Under the pieces are notes generated by a model, which searched no databases, had not been told where the DNA came from, and was given only the letters and a program-made list of their open reading frames with translations. Made by a program: the position numbers and the translations under genes. Shown in pieces: positions 12,819 to 26,200 of a stretch of DNA of 64,000 nucleotides. Numbering within the stretch: the first letter of the stretch is position 1; each line of letters begins with the position of its first letter. Source of the DNA: Telopea speciosissima (Eukaryota > Streptophyta > Magnoliopsida > Proteales > Proteaceae); contig NC_057926.1 of the NCBI RefSeq assembly GCF_018873765.1, forward strand, positions 52,557,878-52,621,877, written 5' to 3'.

Positions 12819-12998
12819 AAAGAGAACACTACCTGGGCACGTGCAGTGCACAGCCCCTGCCCCCAAACCCAGGGGCACGCAAAATGACCGCCGCACCCCC
12901 ATGGAAAGGCGGAAAGTCCCAGGAGTGCGCAGTCATTTCGCACACCCCTGTGTCTAGGTGCAGGGTCAGCGCACGTGCCCAGGTAGCATTCTTTCTCC
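12819..12998. mobile_element. GC-rich foldback MITE
   Basis: Almost the whole element is one inverted repeat with arms of about 80 nt. The left arm runs CTACCTGGGCACGTGCAGTG and on to CAAAATGACCGC, and the right arm repeats this on the reverse strand from GCTACCTGGGCACGTGCGCT. Equivalent spacer DNA at 12560 and 21290 runs straight from TATATAAC into CTAGGATTT-like sequence, which gives the empty site. Confidence 0.8.
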
Positions 12999-13183
12999 AT
13001 AACTCTCCTAGGATTTCTTTTTAGTCCCCTTACATTTTCCTAATATCATTTGCTCTCTTAGCAATCCTTGTACACTAAAAATTCCAATGTTCAATGGCTA
13101 GATTGGCAAATCCAGGCAATACCTTTGTTGTAGCTAGTATGTGTAATGCAAATTGGGCTCTGCTAAGCACATAATAGTTTAAA

Positions 13184-13405
13184 GTGCATGATCAAGGGAT
13201 AATGTTTCAAGCAGCTAAAAAGAAGAGATGCCTTGACAAAGAGGAAGGTTTTATGGTTAATGGTTCATTTTCATGCAATTTAAAGAGGAATAAGAAGATT
13301 GCAATAGACCCATTTGAGCCTGCGAGCATAACTGCTGCATACAATGTTGCAGAGGATCTGCATTCCCAGCTTATAACAAGTTACCAGCAGCAACCCATCA
13401 CTTAA
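13184..13405 (+). pseudogene. orphan terminal-exon-like fragment, copy b
   Basis: The open frame ends in a block DPFEPASITAAYNVAEDLHS that is nearly identical to 3661-3759. An acceptor-like GCAATAG sits at the homology start (13307). The stretch before it, CLDKEEGFMVNGSFS, is also kept open at about 21575-21650 downstream of copy 2. The conservation is of DNA duplicated with the SDR unit. I do not recognise the protein and there is no visible full gene. Confidence 0.4.
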
Positions 13406-14370
13406 CAGTTTCTTCTCATTTACTCTCAGATTCAAAATTCTATAGCATAACCTTGTAGGAAACCAAATCCATCTATTTAAGCTGTTTTTTTGAAATGATT
13501 AATCATTCATATTATTGGATAAGTTACAAATGTGACAGTACAGTGCATATCACAAAAAGGATCTTAACCAGCATGAAGAACAGAGCATCCTCCCTTGCAA
13601 TCTTCCACTGACCTTTAAGGAAGGTAATGTCCCTTAATCACCCCTCGATACTTCTCGGTGACCTAACTTGGCCTGTACTTCAAGCAGATGTACCAATTAA
13701 CAAAGTTAACCTTTTAGACCTCCTAATCTCTAGTCAGTAAATGTGTTAATAGTTCCCAAATCCCTCGATATTTTGGGACCAAAAGTTTTTTACTGAACAT
13801 TCCTATTTCCTTGCCACCATATTATTTTGCATTGGCCTCTCAAGGTAACCCTATTTTTCTATTTTTCATCTGTAACTTCAGATTCAAACAGCTATTTTTG
13901 TTGTCTATATTTCCTGTGGCAACAAAGAAAAGCAAAATTAAAATAGAAGGGGTAAAATACAGCTTTCACTTGAGGTGCCAACAAAGAACAATATGAATAC
14001 ATGGAACAGGAGTACTATGTTAAGGACCTCTTGCTGTCCCAAGAACCTGCAAACTTTGCTCATTAGTCTCTTTGCCATGCTTTTTAAGTCGTAAGCTCCA
14101 TAACAGGATTCTTGCCATAAATGGTCCCATTCCAATTAAATTAACTTGATAGTTGGTTTTCTGGGAAAAAAAATAGAGGTATAAAGGGGAGGATTTAGCC
14201 GGAAATCCGTCCAGTTTAACCTCTCCAACTTGTGTGTGTATTGGTTTACTGCACAACTAACTGATGTAACAATTAAGCACAAAATAAACATAATTTTTCT
14301 GGATCATAAATCACAAAATATTATCTTCCAAACCCAATCAAGAATCGAACGTCCATGAGGTAAAGGTACA

Positions 14371-17300
14371 TCAACCAATCAAACTCATGCTGAACCCCCA
14401 TAGCTTCTTTGCCAACTCCATGTCCTTAGCTTGTGAAGTGGTTTTGGCTAGGTTACTATCAGCAAAGTACTCACCACCGACTCCCTTGACTTGTGGATGC
14501 AAAGCCACATAGCAAGTGGTTGCCGCACCCTGCAACCATATCGATTGAATTAATTTAGCAATAAATGAAGGTAGAAGTTCAAACTATGATATAATAAAAA
14601 AAAACACAAACAGAATTTTTTAGTAAGTATATTCAGGCCGAATGAACGTATTCATTCATTGTTGAACCGTAAGGATATTACTACATGGGCTCAACCAAAA
14701 TACAAAAAGTACCTGCTGTACATTTTTAAGCAAATATTTGGCAAGTGAACGAACAATTCCTGCATAAAAAAATACAAAAGATCACGAAATCATATACCAG
14801 ACTATTAACCATGCAATGTACAAAAAAAATGATTAGGAAACATCAGTGTAGTAACACCAACTTAGTTTTATATGGCCTCGTAGGAGGAGGATCTTTCCCT
14901 TAGATAGAGAGTGGATTTGGATGGACATGACCTTCATCGGTGGATCCAGTACTGACATTGTGAGTAAGCTTGCCTTTGGTGCCGCCATCTACCATATCTG
15001 ATTGGAGCGCAATCTCAAATGATGGACTCCTAACTCCAGATCTCTCCAGCAAATTTTGGCCATTATTGCTTTCGACATTAGAAGCAAACTTTCAGCGGCC
15101 TCCTCTCGGTGCATCGACTCCCCGCAGAATAGGCTAATTGTAGATTCCTGGGGTTTCCCCGTTTCATTGTACTCTTTCCAAGCCTCTTCTAGATGAGGTT
15201 GGGTTTTTCTTGTATTTTAACTTTCTTCCCCCCCCCCCCCCCCCGCCTTCTCTTTGGGGAGCCCATGTTTGTTCTCTTTGGTTATGTATTTTTTATTTAC
15301 AACAAAAAAAAGGTTTATATGACATAATGCACATAGATAACCCAAATCAAGTACAAAATTCTGGTTATTTCATGAACAACAAAACAAAGAAATTTCAGTA
15401 TGATACTATATTTCTCTAAAATAAAGGATGGAACTACCCACACGATTGGCAAAGAAAATAAAATTGTATAATTTGCCATCATAAATTATACTTTGTATGA
15501 TGAGATATTGCACGCATAATGATTCAAAGTGATCCAGTGGTTTTTTCTTTCATAGGAAAGATTAAAATAAATATGGATGTGAAATAGATTGACCATTTAC
15601 CAGTTAAAAAGCTGTTTCCATTTAAAAAGCTGTTATCGCGTATAATATTTGTCGCGACAGCTCCTGGATGAAGTGAATTCACAGTTATGTCAACCCCCTC
15701 TTCCTGTTAAATAAAGTAAAGAAACCATGAAAACCAAACTGTGTTTTGCCTTGGAAAAATTTCATTGCTGCAATAACTGCATAACTACTATGAAATAGTG
15801 GGGGTAATATATTAGCACAACTGAAGAGTAAACAGTTGGATTACCTACATCCTCAAAATAACATAATAGAAGAGACATTCGGCACGTAGTGAGAAAATTC
15901 AACAGCTAAAATAGATATAACAGAATGAACTCTTGTGTACATGCTAGGATGATACAAGCCTCAAAATAGGTTGCTGGACTCGGATCGAGAGAGTGATAGA
16001 AATAGGCTCCAATAATCTTGAACTCGGATTCAGGATTTTCCAGAACCACGCAAGATTTGTAAAATAGCAAACTCTCTAGATACAACTCGTAATGAGTTGA
16101 TTCTAAACCCAAAAGAAAGAAGACTTGTGGGGCTAAAACTGTCGTGAAGAAAGTTTTCTCTGACTCTGATTATAGATTGGTGAAAATAAGCTGGGAACAC
16201 AGACCTTCTGCAACTCCGAATTCTGAAATTGAAAACATCAAAGTATTTTTTTTTTGTGGGTTTTTGTAAAGGAATAAATATGGGACTGAAACACCTCTCT
16301 TCTAGGATGTGTAGCAATACCAAGAGTGTTGTTGCAACTCTTCTAGGATGCAAGTAACACAATGGAAAGCACCAATTCTTCAAGGTTTCAAAGAATGGAC
16401 TCTTCTAGGTTCAAAAGGGAGAACCCATCATGGTTCTAATATATGCTCAAAACAATTTTTATTAATCAAATTCTAGCCTCTATTACAAATAAGATAAGTA
16501 GGCCTTTTATAGGCAAAGAAAAAGAAATCCTAAAAGTTCCTAAAATGTCTCAACCAAGATATTTTATGATTTACCACCTGTTTACATTTAATATCCTACA
16601 ACATTTTACAAACAACACGATCGGTATCTAAGATACAGGTGTTGGGCATATTGGCACATATTTGAGAAAAGATAATTTAATCATGGTGAATCCTGAAACA
16701 AGGAAAAGTTCCTAAACAAACTACTTATGCAAACTCCATCAATCACCCCCACAATATTGAGCCCGAATCAGCTCCCCATATGTGAAGTCTTCGCATACGG
16801 TTTCATGAGGAGACGTGTTCTTTTGCCTCCACAAATGCCCCTCTATGCTCTCATTAAGAGTGTTTAGAGGAGCATTTGTGGAAGAAAAAGGACATGTGTC
16901 ATCATGAAACTGTGCGTGAAGAGTTATTACACTCCATGTACGGAGGAGCTAATCCAGAATCCCACATATTCCTAGTGAATGTAATCAATTAAGTATGTCT
17001 ACAAAAAGGGGGGGGGGGGGGGAAGTTCCTTAAATTTAATATTTCAGAAATAATTGTGATCCATAAATTGATAGGATACCTTTAGATGCCTATTAAGTTC
17101 ATTAGCATGCAATATGTTTGCAAGCTTTGATTGGCCATATGCGCGCCAAGTTCCAAACCTGAAAATTAGCAAGTTCAAGGATAAATTACAATGGCTTCAA
17201 CAATTGCAATTCATAGACCAGACTTATGCCAATACCATCATATTATTTAAAGGGACTGTCTAAATGACAACTCTATAGGTGTATTTAGAAGTTGACACCA

Positions 17301-19922
17301 CCTTTTAATCGCCCCTTGTCTTATTCCCAAAAGTTCTAAAGTTAGGGGTATAAAAGGGTTTTCAAAATAATTTGAAAGTAACATATCATCATATGTCAAT
17401 ATCAAAAGTTGTCATTGTTTTGCACAATTTTCGAGCACATGTGTAAATCACAATATTGGGGGGGGGGGGAATGTGTTATACTAAAAGGGTAAAAAAGTAA
17501 GGTTAAAAATTATTTGAGCCCTTAAGGGGTGTCAATAAGAAAATCCCTTGTTTAAAAAAAATATATATATATAATTGCAAGAATATAGGCAGAAAATAAT
17601 GATGGGATCCTAATATGCTCCTTTGATTCTCCAAAACATAGAATATTGCCACTGTGAATGTTGTTAGCGAAGTGATACCCTGATTTATCATTGATTCCAT
17701 CAAAACGAATTCCTTCGGGATATGGATTCCGGTGACCATATGATGAAACACAAACAATTCTTCCCTCTTTCTTACTTTCATGTGCTGTACTTTTCATTGT
17801 CTCCAACAAAAGATTTGTCAAAAGAAAATGGCCTGCAAAACCACAAGTCCTCCTGATATTAGTTCCAACTCTATCAAATGGGCTACAAATTGCAACCAAC
17901 AATTCAAAAGTTACAATGTAAACTCGTGTGTACAAAAAATTATTCAATGATAAATGCCTGAAATATCTGTCCAACATACCTATGTGGTTTGTTGCAAAAT
18001 GTAGTTCTATGTTGTCTTGTGACAGTGTGAACGGACTAACAATAACTCCTGCATTATTACTTAATACCAAGAAGACAAAAATCACTATCCTTTTCTTACT
18101 AAAAATTTTTTTTAAAAAAAAAACCCTATGAAGACAGTAGAGGTCCATAAAAAGAGACAATAAGAAGTGCATATCACAGTAATCCGCCACCCAAAAAGCA
18201 CATATAACTAAGAGGAGAAACAAGAGTCACAAGTTAGCAATGCCATCTCTCCTACTCCCCCATCTCTTACATAAGAATGTTGAGAGGAAGACCCGATGAA
18301 TGGAAATCTGATGCAAATTTCCTCACAGATGCCATTGAACTGAGATCCAATTCCATAACATCCACTTTAGTAGAAGGCACTTCCTTCATGATCGCTTCTT
18401 TAACATTCCTTCCACCAGCCATGTTCCTCACCCCCATAACAACATGAATTCCACGCAATGCAAGAACACGTGCTGTCTCAGCCCCAATACCACTCGATGC
18501 TCCTGTAAGTACAACAGACATAAGCATCTAACAGTAAAAAAGAATAGGTATCAAATGCACCTACCAAAACATGAAATGTCAATGGTAAACATCAAACCAG
18601 GGATGGCGCATCCATAAACACATTATTAACTAAAAAATATAGACAATGAAGAAAGTAAATGCCATTGTTAAACCCAGCTCCAACTAACATTGTGCTCCCA
18701 ATGGCATGGTTTTATTCTTCGTCGCATAAAAGTTATAGTCCCTGACTGCTTATAACATTTAATTCCATTAGGTTGCTTAGTAGCTACTTAATTCTCTTAG
18801 AATTTGTTGAAGTGGTTGAAGTTTACTCAAAACATTATTGAGTTTTTTAATATCAGGATGTAACAACCCCCCCCCCCCCCTCAGTTAATATAATTGAATA
18901 GAAGTTTATTTGTGAAAGTGTGTTGGCTGTGAACTCTTCTCCTCTCTTCTCTTTTTTTCACATTACTGTAAATAATCCCAAAACAGTCAGTATCTCCTCT
19001 TCTCCTTCTCTCTCTTTCTCTCCACTGCATATTTGTACAGCACAGGACTGTTCTCTTCTCCCTGCCACAGGCTTGAAGAAGGTATTCTCTGTTATCAGAA
19101 TTCTCTAAACAGGTCAGTCAATATTGTGTTAAGAGTCAATATCAGAATCTGCTTGAACATAATAATATGTGTTTCGGGTTCTAATCTCTTTTCTGAAACT
19201 GATCTTCAGTTCCATCTCCCCCACTATACTTCAGATCTGTTTCTGAACATATTATCTTGCAACTCTATCTCTGGTTTCATTCCTTCTCCCTTTCCCAGAT
19301 CTGACATTAATATCAATCAAGTGTTTTGTTCTCAAACCAAAATTCTTTCCCTGTTAATTTCCTGCTCTGATTACTTAGCTGAAACTACTTGATCATTATT
19401 AAGCTCTTTTATTAGCCATCACATACATCAGTTCACTCATGGGTCTGTTTGCATCTGAGATCTATGTACTTTTGGATATCAGAACAGCATAAAATTGGGT
19501 AACTGGGTGGTTACTAGCAAAGTGGGAAAAAGTTCAACTAAGACAAGAGGCAGCTGTTCTCAACATGCCAAGTACAAAACAAACCCATCTAAAACAGTAA
19601 TAATCATTGCCGAAGACAAAGTAAGAACTGGGGAAGACAAATTTTTTGACCCCCAAAAGAAAAAAGCCATGAACTCACAGTATTTGTAAACCCATAAAAA
19701 AAATTTGAATTAAAGTCCAAATTAAAAGATTGAAAAAATAAGAAACAGAACAAGAACTGGATAATCCAAACAAAATTATTTTTTTGGGTCAATAATCCCA
19801 AAAAAAAAAAATTTATTACCAGTAACAATGGCAGTGAGACCAGTTCCATCTATTCCTTGGGTGACTTCCTCTGCTGTTGAACTAGGTGAGAACCCAGAGG
19901 GCCCTTTGCTGCCAAGCCACAT
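14371..19922 (-). CDS. TIC32-like short-chain dehydrogenase/reductase, copy 2 (intact)
   Basis: Exons in transcript order are 19820-19922, 18271-18502, 17980-18059, 17679-17832, 17080-17158, 15601-15703, 14713-14759 and 14371-14529. All have GT-AG borders and matching phases, giving 957 nt or 318 aa. The motifs are TGASSGIG at 34-41, a catalytic serine in VCVSSYGH, and Tyr197/Lys201 in RAYGQSK. The extra six residues relative to copy 1 come from an 18-bp duplication at the end of exon 6, which reads [13 protein letters not shown]. It is the closest relative of copy 1: the two share the LINE in intron 6 and most of intron 1. The fold and reaction (NADP(H)-dependent reduction) are family knowledge; the substrate is unknown. 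Confidence 0.88.
14877..15312 (+). mobile_element. 5'-truncated LINE 3' end in intron 6 of SDR copy 2
   Basis: This is the same insertion as 5388-5807, at the same intron position. The left target copy is GTTTTATATGGC (14865-14876) and the right one is worn to GTTTATATGAC (15313-15323). A long C-run at 15229-15244 lies inside it. Confidence 0.7.
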
Positions 19923-20138
19923 CGTTTCTTCGCTGCAAAGCGTAATTCAGACTATCAAAGAAGGCAATAGTTCCTGGACCCTTCACCAGTTGCAACATTG
20001 CCATTTATTACTCTTAAGTCAAACCATAAGAGTTCACCCATAAAAAAATTCAAACCAAGAATTTGTTTAAGAATTTGGATCCTCCCAGTGCCGCTGGTTT
20101 GCAGGGCACCCCAAATCCTTTTGTTCAAGGGGTCGCCT

Positions 20139-20170
20139 CTCTCTCTCTCTCTCTCTCTCTCCCTCTCTCT
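20139..20170. repeat. CT microsatellite
   Basis: A (CT)n run of about 30 bp lies roughly 220 bp upstream of the SDR copy 2 start codon on its coding strand, where it reads as GA repeats. It could sit in the promoter or 5' leader. ACACTCT repeats follow it. Confidence 0.6.
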
Positions 20171-21900
20171 GCAAACGTTCGTTACACTCTACACTCTACA
20201 CTCTACACTTCAATGGTGCACTACTCGAAATTTTCTAATGGTATGAAATTACCCGCCCCACCCCATGCATAAATCTCATCCTATTGATGCTTTATAGCGT
20301 GTTCCCATTGATCACCACATGCAGAAATCTCACCCTATTGATGCTATATAACATGTTCCCATTGATCTACGCATTGGCGTAAGGACCATATTCTTGGACA
20401 AAAAACTCTTTTTCATAGATATTTAGAATCTTTTACTCAAATTTTTAGCAAATTATTTATGTTAAGTTCCACTACCCTCCAGTAGGAAATCTCGCTAGAG
20501 AGAGAGACTCACCGATCCCAATTCGGAATGGAATCAATTGACATTGATCCCCATTTTCATCTATCTTACTCATTGCAGCTTGAATTGGAATTGGAACAGC
20601 ACTTCCTTAACTGATTCCTTTGTAGTTGCAGTTGAGTTGGACCGATTCCTGATTCCAGAGCCGATCCCAATTTCACCCTTTTATTGCTAAGAACCGGTTG
20701 GATCGGATTGATTCAAAGTAATTCAGATTAGAATCGACAATGATCAATTCGATCCCCAATTCTGTTTTTTTAAAACCCTAGGTGTGAGACAGATTCCTTC
20801 AGTAGAGGTTTCACATTTTATTTTAGGAGAAAAAGTATCAGCATAGTTCCCACAACTCATTATGTGAGAGGGGGTGAGAAAAATAAATCCCCATGAAGCT
20901 TCCCTTTTTCTAATTTTGTAAATTTCAACTTCTCAAAAAAAAATATAGATATTTCGCTAATTTTTTAGATTTCATTACGAAATTCAAAAATTGTCGTCAT
21001 TTTCCTTGTTGTCTTAACAACCTTCATGGTAAATGCCCTTCTTTTTTGGAGGGTGTTTAATCAAGTATTTATTTTTTGTCTCTTCGCATTACTCTAATAT
21101 CATCTAATCTACTTTCTTAACAATCCTTATACATCAAAAGAGAAGTATTTCACTAATTTTTTAAGATTTCATTCAGAATTTCAAACATTAGTATGGTATA
21201 TATACCAGCATTTTCCTTGTTGCCCTTTCAATCTCCATGGTATAGGCTTGCAGGCATTTTTCTGTTAAGGGTGTTTAATCAAGTGATTTATATAACAAAT
21301 CCCCTAGGATTTTTCTAGTCCTCTTGCATTTCTCTGTTATCATCTTTTCTCTTAGCAATCCTTGTATACCAAAAGGCTCAAAGTTTAATGTTTACATTGG
21401 CAATTGATGCTTTACTTCTATTGTAGTGTCAACACACCTTAATGTTAAATGTCATCATCCTTATACCTATCTCATATGAGCCTAGCCAAATCTAATACTG
21501 GTATACAAATTGGGCCCCATTAAGCACATAATACTTTGAAGTTTCAAGCATTTTAAAAGAAGAAGAAGAAGAAGACTTGACAAAGAGGAAGGTTTTGTGG
21601 TTAATGGCTCATTTTCACTCGACTTAGAGAGGTACATGAAAATTGCAATATATGGAGAAGACTGATAGAGAGGAAGTAGATCTCCACATATGAAAAGAAA
21701 ACTTACTTAGAACCATCAAATTAGAGCATTCTAGGGGCATTGTCAATTGTTGAATCAGCCTTGTTACAATCTCTACCGTGACAAAGCATCATTTAAAGTT
21801 AATATACTCCAAACCATGCGGGGAAAATATTTTTTTGTTTAAGGATAATCTTTGTGTAATCATACATGGTAACAATGAGCTACCACCACAAAGCCATGGT

Positions 21901-22062
21901 CGTACCCAGTGCACAAGGCTCTCGCGTTTAGCAGGGTCTAGGGAAGGTCAAATGTACACAGCCTTACTCCTATTTCTAGAGAGACTGTTTCTTGGACTTG
22001 AATCCATGACCAAGCATTCAACAAGTGAGCACTTGACCAACGTGCCAAGCACGACCTACTAT
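21901..22062 (-). mobile_element. tRNA-derived SINE with perfect 17-bp target duplication
   Basis: The direct repeat CACCACAAAGCCATGGT stands at 21884-21900 and 22063-22079 without a mismatch. On the minus strand the element has A-box-like TTGGTCAAGTGC and B-box-like GGATTCAAGTCC, followed by a body ending ACTGGGTACGA. It lies between SDR copies 2 and 3. Confidence 0.85.
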
Positions 22063-22079
22063 CACCACAAAGCCATGGT

Positions 22080-23218
22080 ACAAGAATATATGGTTTAAGT
22101 TGGGTATTTAAATTTGATTATCAACATGTTAGGTTATGTTTGCCGTGACTTTGAAAGATTTTCAAGGTCAGTGCATCTTATCAATGTATTGAGCAAAATC
22201 GGCCCTTTTTAAAACACTCTAATTCTTATCAAATTCCGATTAAGCTCCAAAATTAAATGAAATGATGCAGACACTCTGAATGTTTTAGGACTTATCCCAT
22301 TTCTCACATTTTGTTTGGGGGATAAATTTGAGCAAGAAAAAAAATTGCATAACTAATTTGAAATCCATAGTTTGATTGCAAGTAAAAGAAAGGGAAGGGA
22401 AGTGAAATTGGTTTTAAAAGATAAAAGGAGTTTTTGTAATCAATGCTTAATATGATTGTTTAACTTACTTAAATTCATACTTCTTTTAAAACAAATGAAA
22501 CAATTAATATGGCTTTGAAGGTCAAAAGCCAAATCCACATATCAAAGTTCACTCTTATTCATAGATTCATAAGCCACTTAAACTAACTCAGCAACTTCTA
22601 TTCTTTGGGGTATAACCCTTTTGTTTTAATTTTGCCTCTTTGTTACCCCAGGAAATATAGACAACAAAAGAAGCTGTTTGAATTTGAAGTCATACCCTAA
22701 AGAATAGAAGCCAACAAAGACAATATGAATTCATGGAACAATAGTCCTATGTTAAGGACCTCCAAGTGCTTAGGGGTCCAAATTGTCCCTAAAGTCTGCA
22801 AACTTTGCTCATTGGTCCCTTTGCCATGCTTTTTAAGTTGTGAGTCTTGCCATAAATGGTTCCGTTCCAATTTAATTAGCTTGATAATTGGTTTTCTATA
22901 AAAAATTAGAGGGAAAAAGGGGGAAGTTTTAGCCGGAAATTCATCCAGTTTAACCTATGCAACCTGCTAGTCTGAAAAAAAGTTTTCTGAACTCTAGTTC
23001 GGCCTGCACATATGTCACAACATAAAGATCTGCATCATCTGCTTATGATAACAAGTTTTATTAATGATCCATTACATATACTTTCATAGCTCTAGGTTCA
23101 GGAATCTATAGAATAATCCTGTACAAAATAAACATGATTTTTCTGGATCATATATCACAAAATATTATCTTCCAAATCCAATTAAAAGTGGAGCAATGTC
23201 TATATGATAAGAGGTATA
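22080..23218. other. intergenic DNA, no gene seen
   Basis: AT-rich spacer similar to the regions downstream of copies 0 and 1 (for example 4200-4680 and 13870-14240). No supported feature. Confidence 0.5.
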
Positions 23219-26200
23219 TCAACCAATCAAACTCATGCTGAATTCCCACAGCTTCTTTGCCAACTCCGTGTCCTTAGCAAGTGAAGTGGGATTGGCTATA
23301 TTACTATCTGAAAAGTACTCACCACCTACCCCCTTTACTTGTGGATGCAAAGCCACATAGCAAGTAGTTGCCGCACCCTGCAACCATATCCATTGAATTG
23401 ATTTAGCAATAAATGAAGGTAGAAGTCCATAATGGATATAATAACAAAAATAAACAGAATTTTTGACAAAGTATATTTAGGCCAAATGAATGTATTCACT
23501 CATTGTAGACTTATAAGGGGTTTTACCACATGGGGCAAAACCAAAATACAAAACTTACTTGTGGAATACTTTTTACAAAAAATTTGCCAACTGAAACAAA
23601 AAGTCCTGCATAAAGAATACAGAAGATTGACAAATTATATACCAGACTTTTAACCATGTAATTTGCAAAATAAATAAATAGTTAACTGACAAGGAAACAT
23701 CCATGTGGTAACATCAACGCAAGTTTTATATGGCATAATGCACATAGATAACCCAAATTAAGTATACAATTCCACTTGTTTCATGTAGAACAAGAAAATT
23801 TTCCAGTATGACTTATTTTTCTAAAATGAAGGATGGAACCACCAACATAAATAGGCAGAAAAAAATTATATAATTTGCCATTATAAATCATACCATGATG
23901 TATGATAAGATGTTGCCACATGAATGAACTAAAGCAGTCCAGTGGCTTTTTTTTCTTTCTTAGGATAGATTAAAATAAACATGGATATAAATAGACTAAT
24001 CATTTACCATTTAAAACGCTATGATGGCGAAGAAGATTGGTCGCGATAACTCCTGGATGAAGCGAATTCGCAGTTATGTCAACCCTCTCTTCCTATTCAA
24101 ATAAAGTGAAGAAACCATGAAAACAAAACCATGTTTTACCTAGCAATTTTGCATTACTACCATGAAAAATGGAGGTAATATATTACCACACCTAATAAGC
24201 AGGTGCAAAAACGTAGTAACTGAGGGAAGTTCCCAAAAACTAGTACCCGAAAAAAATGATAGAAGTTCCCAAAGCGGTTGGATAACCTACATCCTCAAAA
24301 TAATGAAATGGAAGAGCAATTCTACATGCAATGAGAACATTCGAAAGTCATAATTGATATAACAGAATGACTTCTTGCACACGATAGGGGACTAATTGGA
24401 TTTTTCAAGCTTTGAATTTCATAGCTCGACTTAACTGTACGATCAACCCATGACTTTGACTTTCCCCTTTTGTATATTTAATAATCAAACAATTTTAAAA
24501 ATTGTTAATATTTAAACCCTTCCTAAAAAAATTATTTTGCCATAGGGAAAACCATATCTTTTATGAAACTTACCACGTTTAAACTTGACTGTGAACATCT
24601 CCACAAAATTTAAGCACCAAGTTGCCATATGGCAGATCCCCACCTACTTGTATGTATTAGTTACAGATACATATTAGGATCATGTGCTAGTCTTGTTGGT
24701 CTCTTTAATGGCCCATCTAAAGTTGCGTATTGTTTTTCTTGTCATTAGATATATGGCAACATATAAGGGCCCAGTATATTCTAATAGACCGTATAGCCCC
24801 AAAACCAAGAATCGCTTTAAACAAACATATTTAGTGTTAGCAATTCAAAAGCATCCACTCTACTTTGCCACATATTTGAGCAAACATTTTTTCTTCAAGG
24901 GATAGGCTTGGGGTGGGGGTGTAGAGGGATAAGAAGGCTCCACAACTTATGGTGAAAAGCCCTTTACTTGTAGGGGCAGAGAAACAAAAGCGAGATTAGT
25001 GTCTAAGATACAAAACTGTTAATTTTGGCACATATTTGAGAAAAGATATATTAATCATAATAAAATCCTCAAAGAAGGAAAAGTTCCTAAAAAATGTTGT
25101 TCACAAACACTTAAAACTTGAAGTACCAGCTCAGCAGGTAAAGTTTTGGGCTTTTGCAGCCAAGATTTCAGCCTGAGTCCTGCCTTACCCTCCCCTCTCT
25201 TATTAACCCCCCTCCCCTCTCAAAAAAAAAAATTCCAAGTGAATGTAATCAAGTTTGTATGTCTAAAAAGAGAGGGGGAAAGGGGAGGGAAACTACTTTG
25301 CATTTAATATTTCAGAAATAATTTTGATCCATGAATTGATTGGATACCTTTAGCCGCCTATTAAGTTCATTAGCATGCAATATGTTCGCAAGCTTTGATT
25401 GACCATAGGCAGTCCAGCTTCCATACCTGAAAAATTAGCAAGTCCAAGGATAAATTAAAATGGCTTCAACAATTCCAATTCATAGACCATTGTCAAGAAA
25501 ACACCTCATATTATTTAAAAGAAAATATGACAAGAATATAGGCATGAGTCAATGTTGGGATCCTAATATGCTCTTTTGATTCTCCAACAGATAGAATATT
25601 GTCACTGTGAATGATTGTCAGCAAAACGATACCCTGATTCATCATTGATTTTATCAAAACGAATTCCTTCAGGATATGGCCTCCGGTGAGCCTCTGATGA
25701 AACACAAACAATTCTTCCCTCAGTCTTACTTTCATGTGCTGTCTTCTTCATTGCCTCCAACAAAAGATTTGTCAAAAGAAAATGGCCTGCAAAACCATAA
25801 GATCTCCTGATATTAGTTCCAACTCTATCAAAGGGCTACAAATTGCAAATAAAAATTCAAAAGCTACAATGTAAACTCATGTATACAAAGAACTATCAAC
25901 TATCTCATGTTAAAGCTTGGAAGATCTATACCACATACCTACGTGGTTTGTCGCAAACTGCATTTCTATGTTGTTTTGTGAGAGCATGAAAGGAGCAGCC
26001 ATAATACCTGCATTATTACTTAATAACAAAAAAAAAAAAAAAAATCACTATCCTCTTCTTACTAAGCCCAAAAAAAAGAGGTCCATAAACAGAGACAATA
26101 AAAAGTGCATATCACAGTAATCCACAATCCGAAAAGCACAGATAACTAAAAGGACGAGAGACAGGAGTCACAAAGTTAGCAATGCAATCTCTCCTACTGC

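Noticed and set aside
12701..13024. Overlapping open frames on both strands of about 98 codons each
   Set aside because: They arise from the GC-rich palindrome of a foldback element; neither resembles a protein.
15229..15244. Long C or G homopolymers (also 17012-17022, 18870-18880 and 58366-58382)
   Set aside because: They lie in introns or inserted elements and are prone to assembly error; no function is implied.
17552..18223. A 223-codon open frame on the minus strand
   Set aside because: It reads through SDR copy 2 exons 3 and 4 and the introns between and beside them; the spliced exon model explains it better.
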